Assembly (NCBI GenBank): GCA_964385755.1
Contig: CAYLPZ010000006.1
Span: 13,351 to 77,350, forward strand
DNA: 64,000 bases
Reading direction: 5' to 3'
Source: CAG-698 sp964385755
Lineage (GTDB): Bacteria > Bacillota_I > Bacilli_A > ML615J-28 > CAG-698
Shown piece after piece: positions 1 through 8,763 of the stretch. The position numbers and the translations under genes were made by a program. The notes under the pieces are model-generated. The model did no database searches. It saw only the letters and a program-made list of their open reading frames with translations, and was not told the DNA's origin. How positions within the stretch are numbered: position 1 is the stretch's first letter; every line of letters starts with the position of its first letter.

Positions 1-342
1 GTAAGAAATAAAATGCAAAACATTATTATCCTTTTTGCCAAAAATTAATGCAAAAGAATAAATAAAAGATGAAGTTCCACAAACGGTGTATGGTAGTAGA
101 TTAAGCCATGAATATCCTTCTCTTTTATTTACAACTACATCATAATATGTTACTGATATTCTATTTGTTAAAATAACACCTAGCAATATTATTCCAGTAA
201 TTCTCATAATTACTGTCATTTTATTCTCATCATTCTGAACTCTTTTTGTATTAATAACGCCTATTACCATTAAAATAATACAAATAGCTAAATATAAAAT
301 ATGTTCAATTCCATAAACACCTGGATAATTTACTAAAAACAT
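1..342 (-). CDS. YwaF/TIGR02206-like integral membrane protein, 3' truncated by the window edge
   Basis: The frame opens at an ATG at 342 preceded by a good ribosome binding site (GGAGG at 349-353) and runs out of the window, leaving 114 residues. The visible part is strongly hydrophobic: a helix at about 14-30, another at about 43-60, then a segment around NLLPYTVCGTSSFIYSF. The loop with NRISVTYYDVV followed by a conserved-looking LNLLPYTVC helix resembles the YwaF/TIGR02206 family of small six- or seven-helix membrane proteins of unknown function. This is a recollection of family pattern, not a database match. It is not in an obvious operon with the thioredoxin gene, because a terminator hairpin lies between them. 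Confidence 0.6.
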   Translation of the reverse strand, partial: MFLVNYPGVYGIEHILYLAICIILMVIGVINTKRVQNDENKMTVIMRITGIILLGVILTNRISVTYYDVVVNKREGYSWLNLLPYTVCGTSSFIYSFALIFGKKDNNVLHFISY

Positions 343-401
343 TTTTTCCTCCATTAATATATTATTATTTTATCATATTTTTTATCTTAATTAAAGAAAA
401 A

Positions 402-418
402 AAGGCATTAAATGCCTT
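402..418 (-). terminator. Intrinsic terminator after the thioredoxin gene
   Basis: A 7-bp stem (AAGGCAT/ATGCCTT) with a 3-base loop is followed on the minus strand by a run of seven T. The stem overlaps the TAA stop codon of the thioredoxin gene. Confidence 0.75.
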
Positions 419-719
419 ATAAATATTTCTTAAAGCTATCAACCAAAACATCTTTTGGAATAAATCCTACTATTCTTTCTTGCACTTTACCATCTTTTAC
501 AATTATTAAAGCAGGGATATTTGTAATCTTATACTCCATAGCTAGTTTTGTGTTTTCATCAACATCAGCACTAATAAATTCTATTTCTGTTAGTTCTTCA
601 CTAATTTCATCAATCACTGGCTTTAACATTTTACATGGCATACACCAAGTAGCATTAAAATCAATTACTGATACTTTTTTTTCAAAAGTTAAATTGTTTT
701 CTTTAATTTCTCTTAACAT
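417..719 (-). CDS. trxA: Thioredoxin
   Basis: This is a 100-residue single-domain thioredoxin, close to the normal length of about 105. The redox motif is W25-C26-M27-P28-C29-K30, so the usual Gly of WCGPC is Met, and the cis-proline is P69 in NIPAL. It should reduce protein disulfides in the cytoplasm, recycled by the flavoprotein reductase encoded 6 bp upstream in the same transcript. There is no signal peptide or membrane segment. A terminator overlaps the stop codon, so this is the last gene of the two-gene unit. Met in the active-site dipeptide may shift its redox potential (inference). Confidence 0.93.
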   Translation of the reverse strand: MLREIKENNLTFEKKVSVIDFNATWCMPCKMLKPVIDEISEELTEIEFISADVDENTKLAMEYKITNIPALIIVKDGKVQERIVGFIPKDVLVDSFKKYL

Positions 720-725
720 TTATTT

Positions 726-1589
726 CTATCCTTTCTTTGATAAATATTGTAAACATGAAATTGCGGCAACATTTCCTTCTCCTGCTGCTTTTATGTACTG
801 GTAAGGAGCACCCGTTATATCTCCACAAGCAAATAAGCCTTTGATATTAGTTTCCATTTTTTTATTTGTTAACACATGTTTATCATCCATTTCTAACCCT
901 GGAACAAGATGTGATGTTGCAACAGCACTTCGTAAAATAAATAAACCATCAAAAGTAATTTCTTCACCATTATCAACTACTAGTTTATTTGCTAGAGTAG
1001 AATTCTTATCTCCTTTTATTTCTTTTGGTGTTACTCTTAACACTTTCACATTATCTATTTTAACATCATCAGGATATAGTGGGATATAGATCACACTTCC
1101 ACATACTCCTGCAAGATATCTTACTTCATCTTCCTCTTCCTTGTTTGCACCAATAACAACTACTTTTTTATTTCTATATAAAAGTCCATCACATGTTGCG
1201 CAATAACTTACTCCTAAACCTAAATATTCTTCTTCGCCAGGGTATGTTTTCACCTGAGAAACCCCCGTTGCTAAAACGACAGTTTTTGCTTCTATAAATT
1301 CATTACTTTTTGTAATAATTGTAAAATGAGTAGAAAGATTATATATTGATATTACTTGTGAATCTTTTATTTCAATATTTAATCTCTTGACATGTTCAAA
1401 CATTTTACTTGCCAACTCTTCACCACTAATTTTTGGGAATCCTAAATAATTATTGATTTCTTGGGCTTTTATCACTTTTGATGAAACATTTGTATTTCCA
1501 ATTAATAAAATATCTTTATTTCTAATTTTTAAAGTGATAGCACATTCAAGACCAGCTGGTCCTGTACCAATTATAATTGTATCTAACAT
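726..1589 (-). CDS. trxB: Thioredoxin reductase-like flavoprotein lacking NADPH-binding motifs
   Basis: Low-molecular-weight thioredoxin-reductase fold, 287 residues counted from the ATG at 1589, which sits 5 bases after GGAG; a GTG at 1595 is a less likely start. The FAD-binding GTGPAG is at residues 8-13 and the redox-active C130-A-T-C133-D-G is intact, as is the C-terminal FAD loop FACGD. In ordinary NADPH-dependent enzymes the CATCDG is followed by a GGGNSA-type nucleotide loop and an HRRxxxR motif. Here the first position reads GANKEEEDE (147-155) and the second reads YIPLYPDD. This matches what is known of ferredoxin-dependent flavin thioredoxin reductases (FFTR) and related pyridine-nucleotide-independent enzymes. 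It is co-transcribed with the downstream thioredoxin, its probable substrate. Electron donor is inference. Confidence 0.88.
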   Translation of the reverse strand: MLDTIIIGTGPAGLECAITLKIRNKDILLIGNTNVSSKVIKAQEINNYLGFPKISGEELASKMFEHVKRLNIEIKDSQVISIYNLSTHFTIITKSNEFIEAKTVVLATGVSQVKTYPGEEEYLGLGVSYCATCDGLLYRNKKVVVIGANKEEEDEVRYLAGVCGSVIYIPLYPDDVKIDNVKVLRVTPKEIKGDKNSTLANKLVVDNGEEITFDGLFILRSAVATSHLVPGLEMDDKHVLTNKKMETNIKGLFACGDITGAPYQYIKAAGEGNVAAISCLQYLSKKG

Positions 1590-1670
1590 AAACACTCCAT
1601 TGATTAATATATATTTATTATATCACACAATATGAAAATAATTTATCTAATTTTTAAAATAATAAAAAAT

Positions 1671-1693
1671 GCTGTAAAAATATTTTTTACAGC
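1671..1693 (-). terminator. Intrinsic terminator downstream of the 1698-2534 gene
   Basis: Stem GCTGTAAAAA/TTTTTACAGC of 10 bp with a 3-base loop. On the minus strand it is followed by TTTTTTATT, just past the stop codon of the preceding gene. Confidence 0.75.
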
Positions 1694-1697
1694 CCTT

Positions 1698-2534
1698 TTA
1701 AATCCCTAAATAATAAATTGATTTATTATTAATTATACAAGAGTCTACAAATTTAAGTAGTATTTCATAGTCAATTGGTTTTGATAGAAGCAATTGTTTT
1801 TTAATCTCTTTCAAATCTTCAACATTAAAATAATCAAAATCAAAGATGGATATTATATTTTTATTTACCTTTGTGAATATTTTTAGATATTGATTTACAA
1901 AAAGGCTATTTGAATCTCCCTCAATATATAATGATGTTTTATTAAAGTGTCTTATTTTTTTCTTAAGTGCATCATCACGTGATATATTGTCCGCAATTTG
2001 TAGCTCTATAAATCCAGTTCCTTTTCTTTTTTGGTCATAGGTAAGAAAGATATTACTATATCTTTTTGCTTTATCTTCATCAAATTCTTCATTAAGAATA
2101 CTAGGAATATTTTTATATAAAATATCATATGTTTCACTATAATCTTTATTTATTATATTTGCAAGAAATGAATTATGATTATATATAAAATCATATCCTT
2201 TAAAGTTTTCTATCTGATGTATTGAAATATATGGTGATTCACAGTTATATTCACTTTCGAATTTATCAATTGAAATCCATTTTAGATCTTTATTATATTC
2301 TTTAGATATTACATCTTTTTTATTTACAAGTACTAATTCTTTTAATAGATGTTTCCAAGGTATATATACTAAAATCCAATCATTAATTGTTACTTTTGAA
2401 ACAACCTTATTAAAATTAAAGAACAATACCTTTTTCTTTTTTACCAAAGGCCAGTTTTCAGTTAATGTAAATTCTGCTAAAGCAATTCCTCTTACGATTA
2501 TACCACCATAATTAAATGTAATATAATTATACAT
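1698..2534 (-). CDS. Unrecognised 278-residue protein
   Basis: I do not recognise this protein. It is soluble-looking (no convincing membrane helix or signal peptide), lysine/asparagine/isoleucine-rich and carries no obvious catalytic motif. It starts 2 bases after the stop of the CorC-like gene, so it is almost certainly translated from the same mRNA, and it is followed at once by a terminator. The N-terminal third has alternating beta-like stretches (GIALAEFTLTENW, DWILVYIPW); the remainder is helix/loop-rich with charged residues. The coupling to a CNNM/CorC membrane protein is the only clue to its role. The start has no strong Shine-Dalgarno, consistent with translational coupling. Confidence 0.7.
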   Translation of the reverse strand: MYNYITFNYGGIIVRGIALAEFTLTENWPLVKKKKVLFFNFNKVVSKVTINDWILVYIPWKHLLKELVLVNKKDVISKEYNKDLKWISIDKFESEYNCESPYISIHQIENFKGYDFIYNHNSFLANIINKDYSETYDILYKNIPSILNEEFDEDKAKRYSNIFLTYDQKRKGTGFIELQIADNISRDDALKKKIRHFNKTSLYIEGDSNSLFVNQYLKIFTKVNKNIISIFDFDYFNVEDLKEIKKQLLLSKPIDYEILLKFVDSCIINNKSIYYLGI

Positions 2535-2536
2535 TT

Positions 2537-3880
2537 CTAGTCTTCTTTCTTGACATTTAATGTCATTTTTACCTTTTTGATTCTATTACCTTCTACTTCC
2601 ACAATTGTAAAATTAATATTATCTTCTAAAGAAAAATATTCTTCATTTACACTTGGAATATATTCAAGTTTGTTTTGAATATATCCAGCTAATGAACTAT
2701 AATCTGAATCAATTTTTATATCAATATCTAATTCTTTGTTTAAATCTTGAATATTAATTGTTGCATTTACAAGATAATTATCTTCATCTATTCTTTCAAT
2801 TAATTGTTCCTCTTCATCATATTCATCTAAGATATCTCCAGTTATTTCTTCAATTAAATCCTCTAAAGTAACAAAACCTGAAACAGATCCATCTTCATCT
2901 AATACAACAGCAGAATGTTCATGCATCTTACGAAGATTATTAAATAATGTACCAGCTTTCATACTCTCAAAAACAAAATACGGTTTTCTTAATAATTCTC
3001 TTAAGTCTTCAATAGTAAAATCCACTTTTGCTTCAAAGAATAAATCTTTAATATTTATAATACCAATAATTTTATCTACATCACCATCATATACTGGAAC
3101 ACGAGTATATTTTTCCTCTTTTAGTTTTTGATGTATTACATCTATGTCATCATTGATATTTACCATAAAAACATCCATGCGAGGTTTCATTACATTTTTT
3201 GCAAGTAAGTCACCAAAAGTAATTACATTCTCGATTAGCTCTTTTTCAGACTTTTGCATAACTCCATCATCTACAGCTTCATCTACTAATGCTATTACTT
3301 CTTCTTCTGTAACAACTTCTTCCTTTTCTTTATTAATTCTAAAAAGCTTAGCAAGTAATGTACATGATCCAGATAAAATAAATACTATAGGCTTAAAGAT
3401 AATTTTTATTACATATATAGGTTTTGCGACAAACATTGCCACCCTTTCAGGGCTTCTTAAAGCTATCCTTTTTGGAAATAACTCACCAAACACTAAAGTA
3501 AAATATGATAAAATTAAAGTGACAATTACCAAAGCTATTTCTCCAGCAAATGGAATACCAATACTTCCAAGCATATTAGCCATTCCTTCTGACAAAGAAA
3601 CAGCTGCTGTTGCGGAAGAAAAGAAACCTGCTAATGTAATACCAACTTGGATAGTAGATAAAAGCTTTGTTTCATCTTCTTGTAGTTTCAATACTAAATT
3701 AGCTGATTTGTTCTTTTTTCCTTTTTTCTTATCACATAATATTTTTAACTTGTTAGGGTTTGCTGATAAAATAGCAAGCTCTGATGATGCAAAAAATGCA
3801 TTAATAATAATTAATACAATAATAATAATTAATTGTGTTGACACATTACCCGGCTCGGGAACATCTGCAAGTGATAACAT
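2537..3880 (-). CDS. CorC/HlyC-family membrane protein (CNNM + CBS pair + CorC-associated domain)
   Basis: The protein has 447 residues from the ATG at 3880. I chose that start because AGGAGA ends 6 bases before it, whereas the upstream ATG at 3886 leaves no room for a ribosome binding site. Order of domains: a DUF21/CNNM membrane domain (about 1-190) with the signature NAFFASSELAILSANP and a LVFGELFPKRIA segment; two CBS domains (about 205-330, including KNVMKPRMDVF and TRVPVYDGD); and a C-terminal CorC_HlyC/transporter-associated domain (about 345-435). This family exports or senses divalent cations, notably Mg2+ and Co2+; older annotations call it hemolysin C. It heads a two-gene unit with the unrecognised protein that follows. 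Confidence 0.93.
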   Translation of the reverse strand: MLSLADVPEPGNVSTQLIIIIVLIIINAFFASSELAILSANPNKLKILCDKKKGKKNKSANLVLKLQEDETKLLSTIQVGITLAGFFSSATAAVSLSEGMANMLGSIGIPFAGEIALVIVTLILSYFTLVFGELFPKRIALRSPERVAMFVAKPIYVIKIIFKPIVFILSGSCTLLAKLFRINKEKEEVVTEEEVIALVDEAVDDGVMQKSEKELIENVITFGDLLAKNVMKPRMDVFMVNINDDIDVIHQKLKEEKYTRVPVYDGDVDKIIGIINIKDLFFEAKVDFTIEDLRELLRKPYFVFESMKAGTLFNNLRKMHEHSAVVLDEDGSVSGFVTLEDLIEEITGDILDEYDEEEQLIERIDEDNYLVNATINIQDLNKELDIDIKIDSDYSSLAGYIQNKLEYIPSVNEEYFSLEDNINFTIVEVEGNRIKKVKMTLNVKKED

Positions 3881-4078
3881 CTTCATTCTCCTATAAATAA
3901 ATTTTAAAATAAAAGCAATAAAAAATAAATATAGCAAGATTTTTTCAAAATAAATAATTCCAACTATAAATATATTTTCTATCTTTTTTGTTTTTTATGT
4001 ATATACATTTTACTATAAATAGTTTAATATTTCAATATACATATTATGCCATTATTGTAATAATTAGAATAAATAAAA

Positions 4079-4099
4079 ACTAGGAGCAAAACTCCTAGT
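4079..4099 (-). terminator. Intrinsic terminator of the SipW/TasA-like cluster
   Basis: A perfect 8-bp stem ACTAGGAG/CTCCTAGT with a CAAAA loop, followed on the minus strand by TTTTTATTT. It lies 19 bases after the 722-codon adhesin-like gene. The 200 bases between it and the CorC start hold no gene that I can see. Confidence 0.8.
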
Positions 4100-4118
4100 C
4101 TAGTTTTTTTTATAATTC

Positions 4119-6272
4119 TTATGGTTCAACAATTACTGTGCCACCAGCAACAGTTACTAAGCTTATATAGTCACTATATGCTGCGTTACCAGCACCGCCT
4201 TCGTTATTACCTTGATCATCTTGGCTTCCATTATCAACCCATACTGCATTAACAGAATCAGTCAAAACAGCACTAATGTCAACATTTTCTAATGTAATTT
4301 GAGCTCCTGCTGTTGATCCAACTAGAATTGCAGCCTTTTTAGCTGAGTCAAATGTTGAATTCTTAACTGTTAATTTTGTTAATTGACGATCTGCTTTTGT
4401 TACATATTGGTCAGAAATCTTAATTGCTCTACCAACACTTTCTTCAGTTGTAATAGCACAACCATTCATTTCAACATTAACACCAGCACATAACCATAAT
4501 GCATAAAGATCTCCTTCAATGTTAATATTAACATTTGTCATAGTAACTTCTTTTCCAGCATTATTTACAGCTACTGGACTATTAAAAGTAACATTTTCTA
4601 ATACCCAGTCACAATCAGCAAGTTGAATATCTGCGATATTCCAAGTATCAGAAAAAGTAGTAGTTCCCTTAACTGTACCATTTTTAATTGTAACAGTAGC
4701 AGCACTATTTTTAGCACCTAGACCTAGCATATAACTAGATTCAATCTTTAAAGATTTACCATTTAAGTCAATAACTACTTCTTGAGTTTCATTACCACCC
4801 ATGCGGTTAATTCCACCAACTCCACTTGTTCCAAGATTAGCTATTGAAACTACAAGATCTTGACCTAATGTTACTTTAATTATTTTTTCATTAACTGTTA
4901 ATGATTTTTCTAATTCAGAAGCACTATAAACTGTTGTTTCTAAAGCAATAGTTACATTTGAAGCATTATTAGTTGCATCTGGAACAAATCCAGTTCTTCC
5001 AGAAACAATTGCACCTGCAGAAGCATAAGTTTTAACAGTTGCATATTTTACAATTGAATCTGAAATAACGTTTCCAGTAACTGTACAACCAGTTAAAACA
5101 ATAGTTCCTACAACACCACCGATGTCACGATTACCTTTAACAGTAGTATTAGAAACAGTGTTTAAAGAAAGTTCACCCGCATTTATAAATCCTACGATTC
5201 CACCAATCTTATCACCATTAGCATCATCATTCATATTAATACCAACAACTGTAGAATTATTTACGCTACAACCTTTTACTGTTCCAGAAAGATAACCAGC
5301 TACAACACCAACATAGTGACTGCCTGTAACATTTGCATTTTCAAAGTTAACATTTTTAACTACTACGCCAGTAGTGTTTTCAAGCCATCCAAAGAAACCA
5401 GAAACAACATATTCAGAATTTGATGGATTGTTAACTGTCATATTTTTAATTGTATTGTCTTGTCCATCAAAAGTGCCTTGGAATTGTGTAGCACCAGTTT
5501 GTCCAATTGGATTCCATTCGATACCAGCTAAATCAACATCATTCATAAGTTTTACAGTTTTACCTGCATAATTATTACCACGTTCATTTAAACTCTTTTC
5601 AAATAATACTAAGTCAGTAGCATTATAAAGTAATACTTCATTTGCAGCAGCATTTTCAACAACTGTATTACCTTGAACAGCTTTAACTGAGAATGCAACT
5701 TTACAAGTTTTACCTTGATATTGATTTCCAGCAGTAGTTGGTAATTCAACAGTAACAGTTGTTCTTTCAACTTCACCTTGTTGTGTTAAAACAGCCCAAT
5801 TACTAACTGCAGTCATACCATCAAAAGTTTGAGCTGCTTCGCTACCTCTTTGTAAAGTAATTACTAATCCAGTAAATAAGTCAAAGCCTTCTAACATTTC
5901 TAATTTTGTTTGATATTGAACTGTAACATTACTTAAATTTTCAACAACTAAATCAAAAGATACTTTATCACCAGGAGTCATTTGATTGAAAGCTAGTTCA
6001 TTATTAACAACAGAAACGGTGCCACCATTTTTGAAATTTGTTTCATTTGCAGCATTTGTTGCATCACTAACTGTTCCATTTACATTAATTAGAGTTGGAG
6101 AATATAATTCTACGCTTTCTACAAATGCGTTTACGTCTACTTTACCAGAGCTAATTGATACATCTACTCTACTTTCATCAGTGAATAATGCAAATGTTCC
6201 ACCAATTAGAAGCATTAAGCTAAGTACTAATGTTAGTACAGAAGTTAAAATAATTCTTGTTTTGTTTTTCAT
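4119..6272 (-). CDS. SipW-dependent TasA/camelysin-like protein with a long beta-helix region
   Basis: A 717-residue secreted protein from the ATG at 6272, which follows AAAGGGA; an upstream ATG at 6287 is poorly placed. The N-terminus is the SipW-cognate signal: basic start, hydrophobic run, then GGTFALFTDES. Residues 30-200 look like a camelysin/TasA-type beta sandwich (MTPGDKVSFDLVVENLSNVTVQY). Residues 225-450 contain repeats of the GLUG/right-handed beta-helix type (GVVAGYLSG, GGIVGFINAG, GGVVGTIVLTG). Residues 470-715 look like a second parallel-beta segment. There is no LPXTG or membrane anchor, so it may assemble with the other TasA-like protein into surface fibres (inference). It is the last gene of the cluster encoding its probable signal peptidase. 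Confidence 0.85.
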   Translation of the reverse strand: MKNKTRIILTSVLTLVLSLMLLIGGTFALFTDESRVDVSISSGKVDVNAFVESVELYSPTLINVNGTVSDATNAANETNFKNGGTVSVVNNELAFNQMTPGDKVSFDLVVENLSNVTVQYQTKLEMLEGFDLFTGLVITLQRGSEAAQTFDGMTAVSNWAVLTQQGEVERTTVTVELPTTAGNQYQGKTCKVAFSVKAVQGNTVVENAAANEVLLYNATDLVLFEKSLNERGNNYAGKTVKLMNDVDLAGIEWNPIGQTGATQFQGTFDGQDNTIKNMTVNNPSNSEYVVSGFFGWLENTTGVVVKNVNFENANVTGSHYVGVVAGYLSGTVKGCSVNNSTVVGINMNDDANGDKIGGIVGFINAGELSLNTVSNTTVKGNRDIGGVVGTIVLTGCTVTGNVISDSIVKYATVKTYASAGAIVSGRTGFVPDATNNASNVTIALETTVYSASELEKSLTVNEKIIKVTLGQDLVVSIANLGTSGVGGINRMGGNETQEVVIDLNGKSLKIESSYMLGLGAKNSAATVTIKNGTVKGTTTFSDTWNIADIQLADCDWVLENVTFNSPVAVNNAGKEVTMTNVNINIEGDLYALWLCAGVNVEMNGCAITTEESVGRAIKISDQYVTKADRQLTKLTVKNSTFDSAKKAAILVGSTAGAQITLENVDISAVLTDSVNAVWVDNGSQDDQGNNEGGAGNAAYSDYISLVTVAGGTVIVEP

Positions 6273-6414
6273 TTTTTTCCCTTTCATTTTTAAATTAATT
6301 TTTATAATTAATTATACATCAAATGTTAGATTCTCAATTCGCTATAAATCTTTCAATAAGACTGACAGTATAATTAATTATTAACAGTATGATATATAAG
6401 TAATTTTAATGTGA

Positions 6415-7038
6415 TTATTCTTGAGTAATTTGAATCGCGTTAACTAATAAGTCAAACATAACTTCTTGATTTTGTGCTTCGTTATTTGTTGCAAGATGTT
6501 CGAATACAATTTTCACAACAAATACTTTCGCATTATCATTTTTAGCCATTGTTTGAGAATCAATAACTACTTGTCCATCATTTTCATATTCTGATAAAAA
6601 TCCTTTATCAACACCATCAACATAAACTTTTAATTGCTCTGCTAATGCATTATTAACACTCGTAAGCTTGATAATTACATCATACTCAAATGCGACATCG
6701 CCATTATTTGAAATTTTCATAGTAGCTTCATAGCTTGTTCCAGGAACAACTTTTTCACCTTCAGAAACATCAAATACATTATCATCTTGAGTATTTGAAT
6801 CTGTAAAATCGACAACTGTATCTGAAGAGTTTGTAATTAAATAACCAGTTTGACTGTCCAAAATAGTTTTGTTTAGATTAATACGCTCTAACTTAACATC
6901 TAATGAACCAGCAGTAAGATGATTATCTACTGATACGCTATCGCTCCATAATGCATATGTACCAGCTATAAGCATTGTTACGCATAATAAAATAATTACG
7001 CTTGATGCTAAAAGTACTGACATTTTGCTTTTCTTCAT
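6415..7038 (-). CDS. TasA/camelysin-like SipW substrate
   Basis: This 207-residue protein starts with a SipW-type signal peptide whose motif GTYALWSDS marks the predicted cleavage region at about residues 26-34. The mature part is a single TasA/camelysin-like beta domain with VVPGTSYEATMKISNNGDVAFEY, the segment that characterises the family, followed by a hydrophobic C-terminal strand region. TasA-family proteins form extracellular fibres in biofilm matrix or act as surface proteases/adhesins. The start is supported by GGAGGA at a correct distance. It lies between the signal-peptidase gene and the larger beta-helix substrate, all on one strand, so co-expression is likely. Confidence 0.9.
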   Translation of the reverse strand: MKKSKMSVLLASSVIILLCVTMLIAGTYALWSDSVSVDNHLTAGSLDVKLERINLNKTILDSQTGYLITNSSDTVVDFTDSNTQDDNVFDVSEGEKVVPGTSYEATMKISNNGDVAFEYDVIIKLTSVNNALAEQLKVYVDGVDKGFLSEYENDGQVVIDSQTMAKNDNAKVFVVKIVFEHLATNNEAQNQEVMFDLLVNAIQITQE

Positions 7039-7097
7039 TAATATATCCTCCTTCCCAATTTATTCAGTTAAGTAAATTTCTTAATCATTTTAATTAA

Positions 7098-7238
7098 TTA
7101 TTTATCATTAATTTCACTATTAATTTTTCTTTTTCTTCTTTCTTTTATTTTATCTATTAAATCTAATGATAGAACAAACATACTGAAAGCTGCCATAATA
7201 AATGCGATTATGATAAATATAATAATAACTGTTTTCAT
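7098..7238 (-). CDS. Small single-pass membrane protein, 46 residues
   Basis: A short frame with GGAGAA four bases before its ATG. Residues 2-25 form one hydrophobic helix and the tail from residue 26 is highly basic (KIKERRKRK), predicting an N-out/C-in single-pass protein. It sits 9 bases after the SipW gene and before the two substrates, suggesting an accessory role in the signal-peptidase complex or in retaining the fibre subunits. No known family is recognised. Confidence 0.72.
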   Translation of the reverse strand: MKTVIIIFIIIAFIMAAFSMFVLSLDLIDKIKERRKRKINSEINDK

Positions 7239-7247
7239 AATTTCTCC

Positions 7248-8045
7248 TTAATTATTGTTTTTTTCTTCAGTATCTTTTCTAGACTCTTCTTCATAATTAC
7301 TAATATTTTTAGCTTGTAACTCCGCAAGTTGTTTTTTTAGTTCTTCAATTTCATTTGCTTGTTTTTGTTCTCTTTCAAATGCAAGTTGTTTTTTGTCTTT
7401 TGATAATAACTTAACAATTTTTATAATTTCATAAATCATAATGGCTAGACATGGTACTATTATCAAAGAAATAATACCAATAGTTGATTTTAACGCATGA
7501 ACTAACAAACCTAAAAAATAACTTTGGCCAACTACTTTTCCAATAACATAGTTAGGACTTTCTTCAATTGATGTATCAATAATTTGTGTTAATAGATTAG
7601 TGTCATAATCTTTATTATCGCCTTCTAAAGTAATAATAAATCCTCCTGATTCTTTTTCTTTAATATCTGTAATTCTATGAGTAATTGTTTCTTGTTTTGT
7701 ATAGACATATTTAAATGTGAGTACATCTCCAATAGAAAGTGCTTTATACCAATTTTCTTTTTCTTGATCATCTTCAGGAGCAACTTCAATAAATACGCAC
7801 GATTTAATTGGAATACTTTTTATGTCAAATTCACTTACATCAGTAAACTCACACTCATTCATTGAATCAGATCTAACAAATCGTAATTGATATCCAAAGA
7901 CTGTAGCAGTACCATCATCATCTTTCTTAGAAGTTATAGTAATGATTAAAGTAAATAAAGCTAAAATCACTATTATAAAAAAAACTACATTTCCTATAAT
8001 ACTAAATATCTTAGATAATTTTGATTTTTCTAAAGGTTCTTTCAT
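7248..8045 (-). CDS. sipW: SipW-type (ER-like) signal peptidase I
   Basis: A 265-residue membrane protein. An N-terminal helix lies at about 12-38, followed by an extracytoplasmic S26B domain with the catalytic serine in R58-S-D-S61-M62 and histidine H123 in ITHRI. The Ser-His (not Ser-Lys) dyad is diagnostic of the SipW/archaeal/ER branch. The conserved EGDNK segment is at 141-145. A second helix (about 170-197) is followed by a charged C-terminal tail, about 205-250, predicted as a coiled coil (EREQKQANEIEELKKQ), which is longer than in the Bacillus SipW I know. It should process the TasA-like proteins encoded next to it. Confidence 0.92.
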   Translation of the reverse strand: MKEPLEKSKLSKIFSIIGNVVFFIIVILALFTLIITITSKKDDDGTATVFGYQLRFVRSDSMNECEFTDVSEFDIKSIPIKSCVFIEVAPEDDQEKENWYKALSIGDVLTFKYVYTKQETITHRITDIKEKESGGFIITLEGDNKDYDTNLLTQIIDTSIEESPNYVIGKVVGQSYFLGLLVHALKSTIGIISLIIVPCLAIMIYEIIKIVKLLSKDKKQLAFEREQKQANEIEELKKQLAELQAKNISNYEEESRKDTEEKNNN

Positions 8046-8062
8046 TTTTATTTTCCTTTCAA

Positions 8063-8536
8063 TTATCTATATTCAGCTAATAAATCAATATAAAATGAAA
8101 CACTTGTTTTCTGAGATTCATTTCCAACATCCTTAGGCATTGTGTAAGAAATATTAATAGTAGTAATATTTTCTCCAATAATTAAAGCATCACCATTAAA
8201 TAATTCACTCAATTTTTTTTGTATTGAAACATTATTTGCTTTAATATCTACGATAATAAAATCTTTTAATAATCCACCATCATCTTTATGAAATTTTAAT
8301 TTTATTTCATAATCACTTGCTTTTTTGTCATTTATATTTATTTTGTAATCTAATGTTTTCCCTGGATATAAGCCACTAATATTTGCTTTGAATGTCTCTG
8401 CTGAATTTCCATCAATTACAACTTCCACATTTTCTCTTAAATCTGAATGGGCATTTATTTTCAGATAATATGCACAAAGGATAATTGTCATTACATTAAT
8501 GATTACAATTAAAATAAGTTTCTTAAAATTACTCAT
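8063..8536 (-). CDS. Exported protein of the SipW cluster, first gene of the operon
   Basis: The protein has 157 residues: one hydrophobic N-terminal segment (about 6-24, KKLILIVIINVMTIILCAYY) and an exported beta-rich domain. The sequence around GLYPGKTLDYKININ resembles the PGD/PGT strand of TasA-like proteins, so it is probably a divergent relative, but the GTxAxWTD cleavage motif is absent. It may stay membrane-anchored and act as a chaperone or fibre-nucleating subunit (TapA-like role; inference). It is transcribed first in the cluster from a promoter at about 8627-8656. Confidence 0.72.
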   Translation of the reverse strand: MSNFKKLILIVIINVMTIILCAYYLKINAHSDLRENVEVVIDGNSAETFKANISGLYPGKTLDYKININDKKASDYEIKLKFHKDDGGLLKDFIIVDIKANNVSIQKKLSELFNGDALIIGENITTINISYTMPKDVGNESQKTSVSFYIDLLAEYR

Positions 8537-8626
8537 ATATTATTCCTTATCCTATTCTTTATAAAAAAGCGAAAAAAAAAAAAAAGAAATAATTTTTCGT
8601 TTTTCTTTCCAACCTTTCCCCATTAT

Positions 8627-8656
8627 AATATACACTCTCCACCCGAAAAAAGTCAA
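8627..8656 (-). promoter_or_regulatory. Promoter of the SipW cluster
   Basis: Minus-strand -35 TTGACT (8651-8656) and -10 TATATT (8627-8632) are separated by 18 bases, about 90 bases before the first gene. The long leader contains a CGAAAAA/TTTTTCG hairpin and an A/T homopolymer tract. An overlapping TATAAT at 8622-8627 offers an alternative -10, but its spacing to the -35 would be too long. Confidence 0.55.
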
Positions 8657-8763
8657 GAATTATTTTCTCTTTTTTTGTAAAATCTTGTAAGAAAATGGTA
8701 TTATTTATTGTTTTTTTCACTAGATTAAATTATAATAAATTTATACCTATTTATGGAGGATCT

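Noticed and set aside
412..804. Plus-strand open frame across trxA/trxB
   Set aside because: It is antisense to two well-supported genes, has no ribosome site, and its composition is that of a reverse-complement shadow.
3144..3896. 250-codon plus-strand frame opposite the CorC-like gene
   Set aside because: It mirrors the conserved coding sequence of CorC; no family features or start signal.
6290..6400. Promoter candidate TTGAGA-15-TATAAT before the 717-residue adhesin gene
   Set aside because: Spacing of 15 is too short and no extended -10 is present; the gene is likely co-transcribed from upstream or has a weak promoter that I cannot define.
8600..8650. GTGGAG/TGGGGAAAG-like segments resembling mraZ-type boxes in the SipW promoter
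   Set aside because: No mraZ gene or dcw cluster is in the window and spacing does not form a clean repeat.
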